DNA from: an uncultured Acidobacteriaceae bacterium
Lineage (GTDB): Bacteria > Acidobacteriota > Terriglobia > Terriglobales > Acidobacteriaceae
DNA length: 64,000 nt
Assembly (NCBI GenBank): GCA_937879855.1
Contig: CALFMO010000006.1
Location: forward strand, 1 to 64,000
Reading direction: 5' to 3'
The notes below the pieces were generated by a model, which did not search any database, was not told where the DNA came from, and saw nothing but the letters and a program-made list of their open reading frames with translations. Of this stretch, positions 62,726 through 64,000 are shown one piece after another (within the stretch, counting starts at the first letter, position 1; the number at the start of each line of letters is the position of its first letter). A program made the position numbers and the translations under genes.

Positions 62726-63061
62726 ATGGACGCAATGCTTCACATCTCGACGTTGCACTACCTGGTGCTGGGCGCTGCTCTGTTTCTATTGGGGGTGATC
62801 GGAGTGCTTACGCGGCGCAACGTGGTCATCGTCCTGATGTCGATCGAATTGATCCTCAACGCCGTCAACTTGAACCTGGTCGCCTTCTCGCGCTACTGGC
62901 AGGGTATCCATGGTCCCAGTGCCTTGCACGGGCAGGTGTTCGCGATTTTCGTAATCACTGACGCCGCCGCCGAAGCCGCAGTCGGCCTCGGCATTCTAAT
63001 CGCCTTCTTCCGTAATAAGGAGACGGTGAACGTGGATGAGGTGAATTTGTTGAAGTGGTGA
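62726..63061 (+). CDS. nuoK: NADH-quinone oxidoreductase subunit K
   Basis: A 111-residue membrane subunit with three helices: HYLVLGAALFLLGVIGVLTR, then VIVLMSIELILNAVNLNLVA with the conserved Glu of the proton path, and VITDAAAEAAVGLGILIAFF. It ends NVDEVNLLKW, as usual. ATG 62735 is an alternative start that gives a more typical length. Confidence 0.94.
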   Translation: MDAMLHISTLHYLVLGAALFLLGVIGVLTRRNVVIVLMSIELILNAVNLNLVAFSRYWQGIHGPSALHGQVFAIFVITDAAAEAAVGLGILIAFFRNKETVNVDEVNLLKW

Positions 63062-63067
63062 AAGCAC

Positions 63068-63140
63068 AGCTCTTAGCCATTAGCTTTTAGCCCTTAGCCG
63101 ACACCAAAACGGCTGAGCTAAGAGCTAAAGGCTAAGAGCT
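63068..63140. repeat. Inverted AGCT-rich repeat between nuoK and nuoL
   Basis: AGCTCTTAGCC (63068-63078) pairs with GGCTAAGAGCT (63130-63140), and internal copies of TTAGCTTTTAGCC and GAGCTAAGAGCTAAA allow longer pairing. The composition is built almost wholly from TTAGC/GCTAA words. Confidence 0.65.
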
Positions 63141-63163
63141 AAAAGCTCAAGAACTGAGAACGA

Positions 63164-64000
63164 ATGTTTCTCTCTCACATCTATCTCATCCCGCTACTGC
63201 CTGCTGTTGGGGCGGCGCTCATGTTTTTCTTCGGGCGCAAGCTGCAGAAGGCGACGGTGAGTGCCGTCTGCGTCGGGTCCGTGGTGCTCGCGTTCATTAT
63301 GGCGTGCGGTGCGGTCTTGCAGTACACGAACTGGGCTCCTGCGCACGATCATAAGCCTTACGAAACGATCCTCTACACGTGGCTCGGAACCGATACGGGT
63401 CACCTGACTTATGTAACCCACGACGGCGCGCAATCTTCCTTTCAGGCCGACGCGGGATTTCTCCTCGATCCGCTTTCCAGCATCTGGCTGCTGTTCGTCA
63501 CTGGCGTCGGCATGCTGATTCATATTTATTCTGTCGGCTACATGGCGCACGAAGGGGGGTACTACCGCTTCTTCGGATACCTCAACCTGTTCATGTTCTC
63601 GATGCTGACGCTGATCCTGGCAAACAATTACGTGCTGATGTTTGTGGGCTGGGAGGGTGTGGGGCTCTGCTCTTATCTATTGATCGGTTTCTATTTTCAT
63701 CGTAAGTCGGCCAGCGACGCGGCTAACAAGGCATTCATCGTCAACCGGATCGGGGACGCGGGATTTCTGCTCGGCATGTTTTTCATCGCCTGGTACATGG
63801 GCTCGCTGCGATTTATCGACGTGACTGGGGCCGCTCGCAGCGGACATTTCCAGATTGGCGATCCGATCATTACTGCCGCGACTCTTCTTCTGTTCGTGGG
63901 AGCCTGCGGCAAGTCGGCGCAACTTCCTCTGTACGTGTGGCTCCCCGACGCGATGGAAGGCCCGACACCGGTTTCGGCGCTGATCCACGCGGCCACCATG
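63164..64000 (+). CDS. nuoL: NADH-quinone oxidoreductase subunit L, 5' part
   Basis: An open frame from ATG 63164 to the window edge (279 codons, no stop). It reads MFLSHIYLIPLLPAVGAALM at the start, then FVGWEGVGLCSYLLIGF, NKAFIVNRIGDAGFLLGMFF and GKSAQLPLYVWLPDAMEGPT, ending in VSALIHAATM. These are the antiporter-like core of NuoL with its conserved Glu and Lys. The rest lies outside the window. Confidence 0.95.
   Translation, partial: MFLSHIYLIPLLPAVGAALMFFFGRKLQKATVSAVCVGSVVLAFIMACGAVLQYTNWAPAHDHKPYETILYTWLGTDTGHLTYVTHDGAQSSFQADAGFLLDPLSSIWLLFVTGVGMLIHIYSVGYMAHEGGYYRFFGYLNLFMFSMLTLILANNYVLMFVGWEGVGLCSYLLIGFYFHRKSASDAANKAFIVNRIGDAGFLLGMFFIAWYMGSLRFIDVTGAARSGHFQIGDPIITAATLLLFVGACGKSAQLPLYVWLPDAMEGPTPVSALIHAATM

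Overview
The window looks like a chromosomal segment of an acidobacterium, probably Terriglobia (subdivision 1). This rests on gene content rather than a marker gene: a VWFA-related protein of the acidobacterial type, a CadC-like winged-helix/TM/TPR regulator, multihaem cytochromes with NHL proteins, System II cytochrome c maturation, a secreted M13 peptidase, and G+C-rich codon use (roughly 58% by eye). There is no rRNA and no CRISPR.

Layout. Bases 1-56 are the end of an IS110-family element running off the left edge. From 0.15 to 5.6 kb lie a membrane-anchored TPR protein, a VWFA protein, two secreted proteins and an M13 peptidase. From 5.7 to 10.9 kb a fatty-acyl-AMP ligase, an acyl carrier protein, an MBOAT acyltransferase and a membrane-anchored SGNH-like protein form a set with the same four parts as the DltA/C/B/D system. 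From 11.1 to 24.9 kb there is an electron-transfer locus: an outer-membrane barrel, two NHL beta-propellers, 4-haem, about 12-haem and 16-haem cytochromes, a PpiC-type isomerase, and divergent ResB/CcsA genes for haem attachment. A CRP/FNR-type palindrome lies in the divergent promoter region.

A sensor kinase (24.9-26.1 kb) and an NtrC-type regulator (34.4-35.8 kb) look like a pair separated by about 8.2 kb of accessory DNA: a decapitated vapC, secreted proteins, a polysaccharide deacetylase, and FkbH, carrier protein, VOC and GNAT genes. Next come a second TPR protein, hemA and a small cytochrome c.

The most unusual object is a 3004-bp transposable element at 40272-43275, with perfect 23-bp terminal inverted repeats and an 8-bp target duplication. 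It carries an IS1-like transposase, three passenger ORFs and a tRNA gene with a serine-type body, a very long variable arm and a UAU (AUA-reading) anticodon. Its genes are enriched in AUA codons.

From 43.6 to 57.7 kb the window is mixed: a DUF218 protein, an IS110 remnant, a cupin, a DinB protein, a vanadium haloperoxidase divergent from the CadC-like regulator, a small DNA-binding gene preceded by three tandem 8-bp repeats, a conserved hypothetical gene split by an 898-bp insertion that has its own ORF but no transposase, and a molybdenum hydroxylase pair. The right end (57.8-64.0 kb) is a complex I operon in the order nuoA-(PH-like gene)-nuoC-D-H-J-K-L. nuoB and nuoI are missing from their usual places, and dispersed repeats fill the gaps. 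All assignments were made by reading the sequence; no database search was run.
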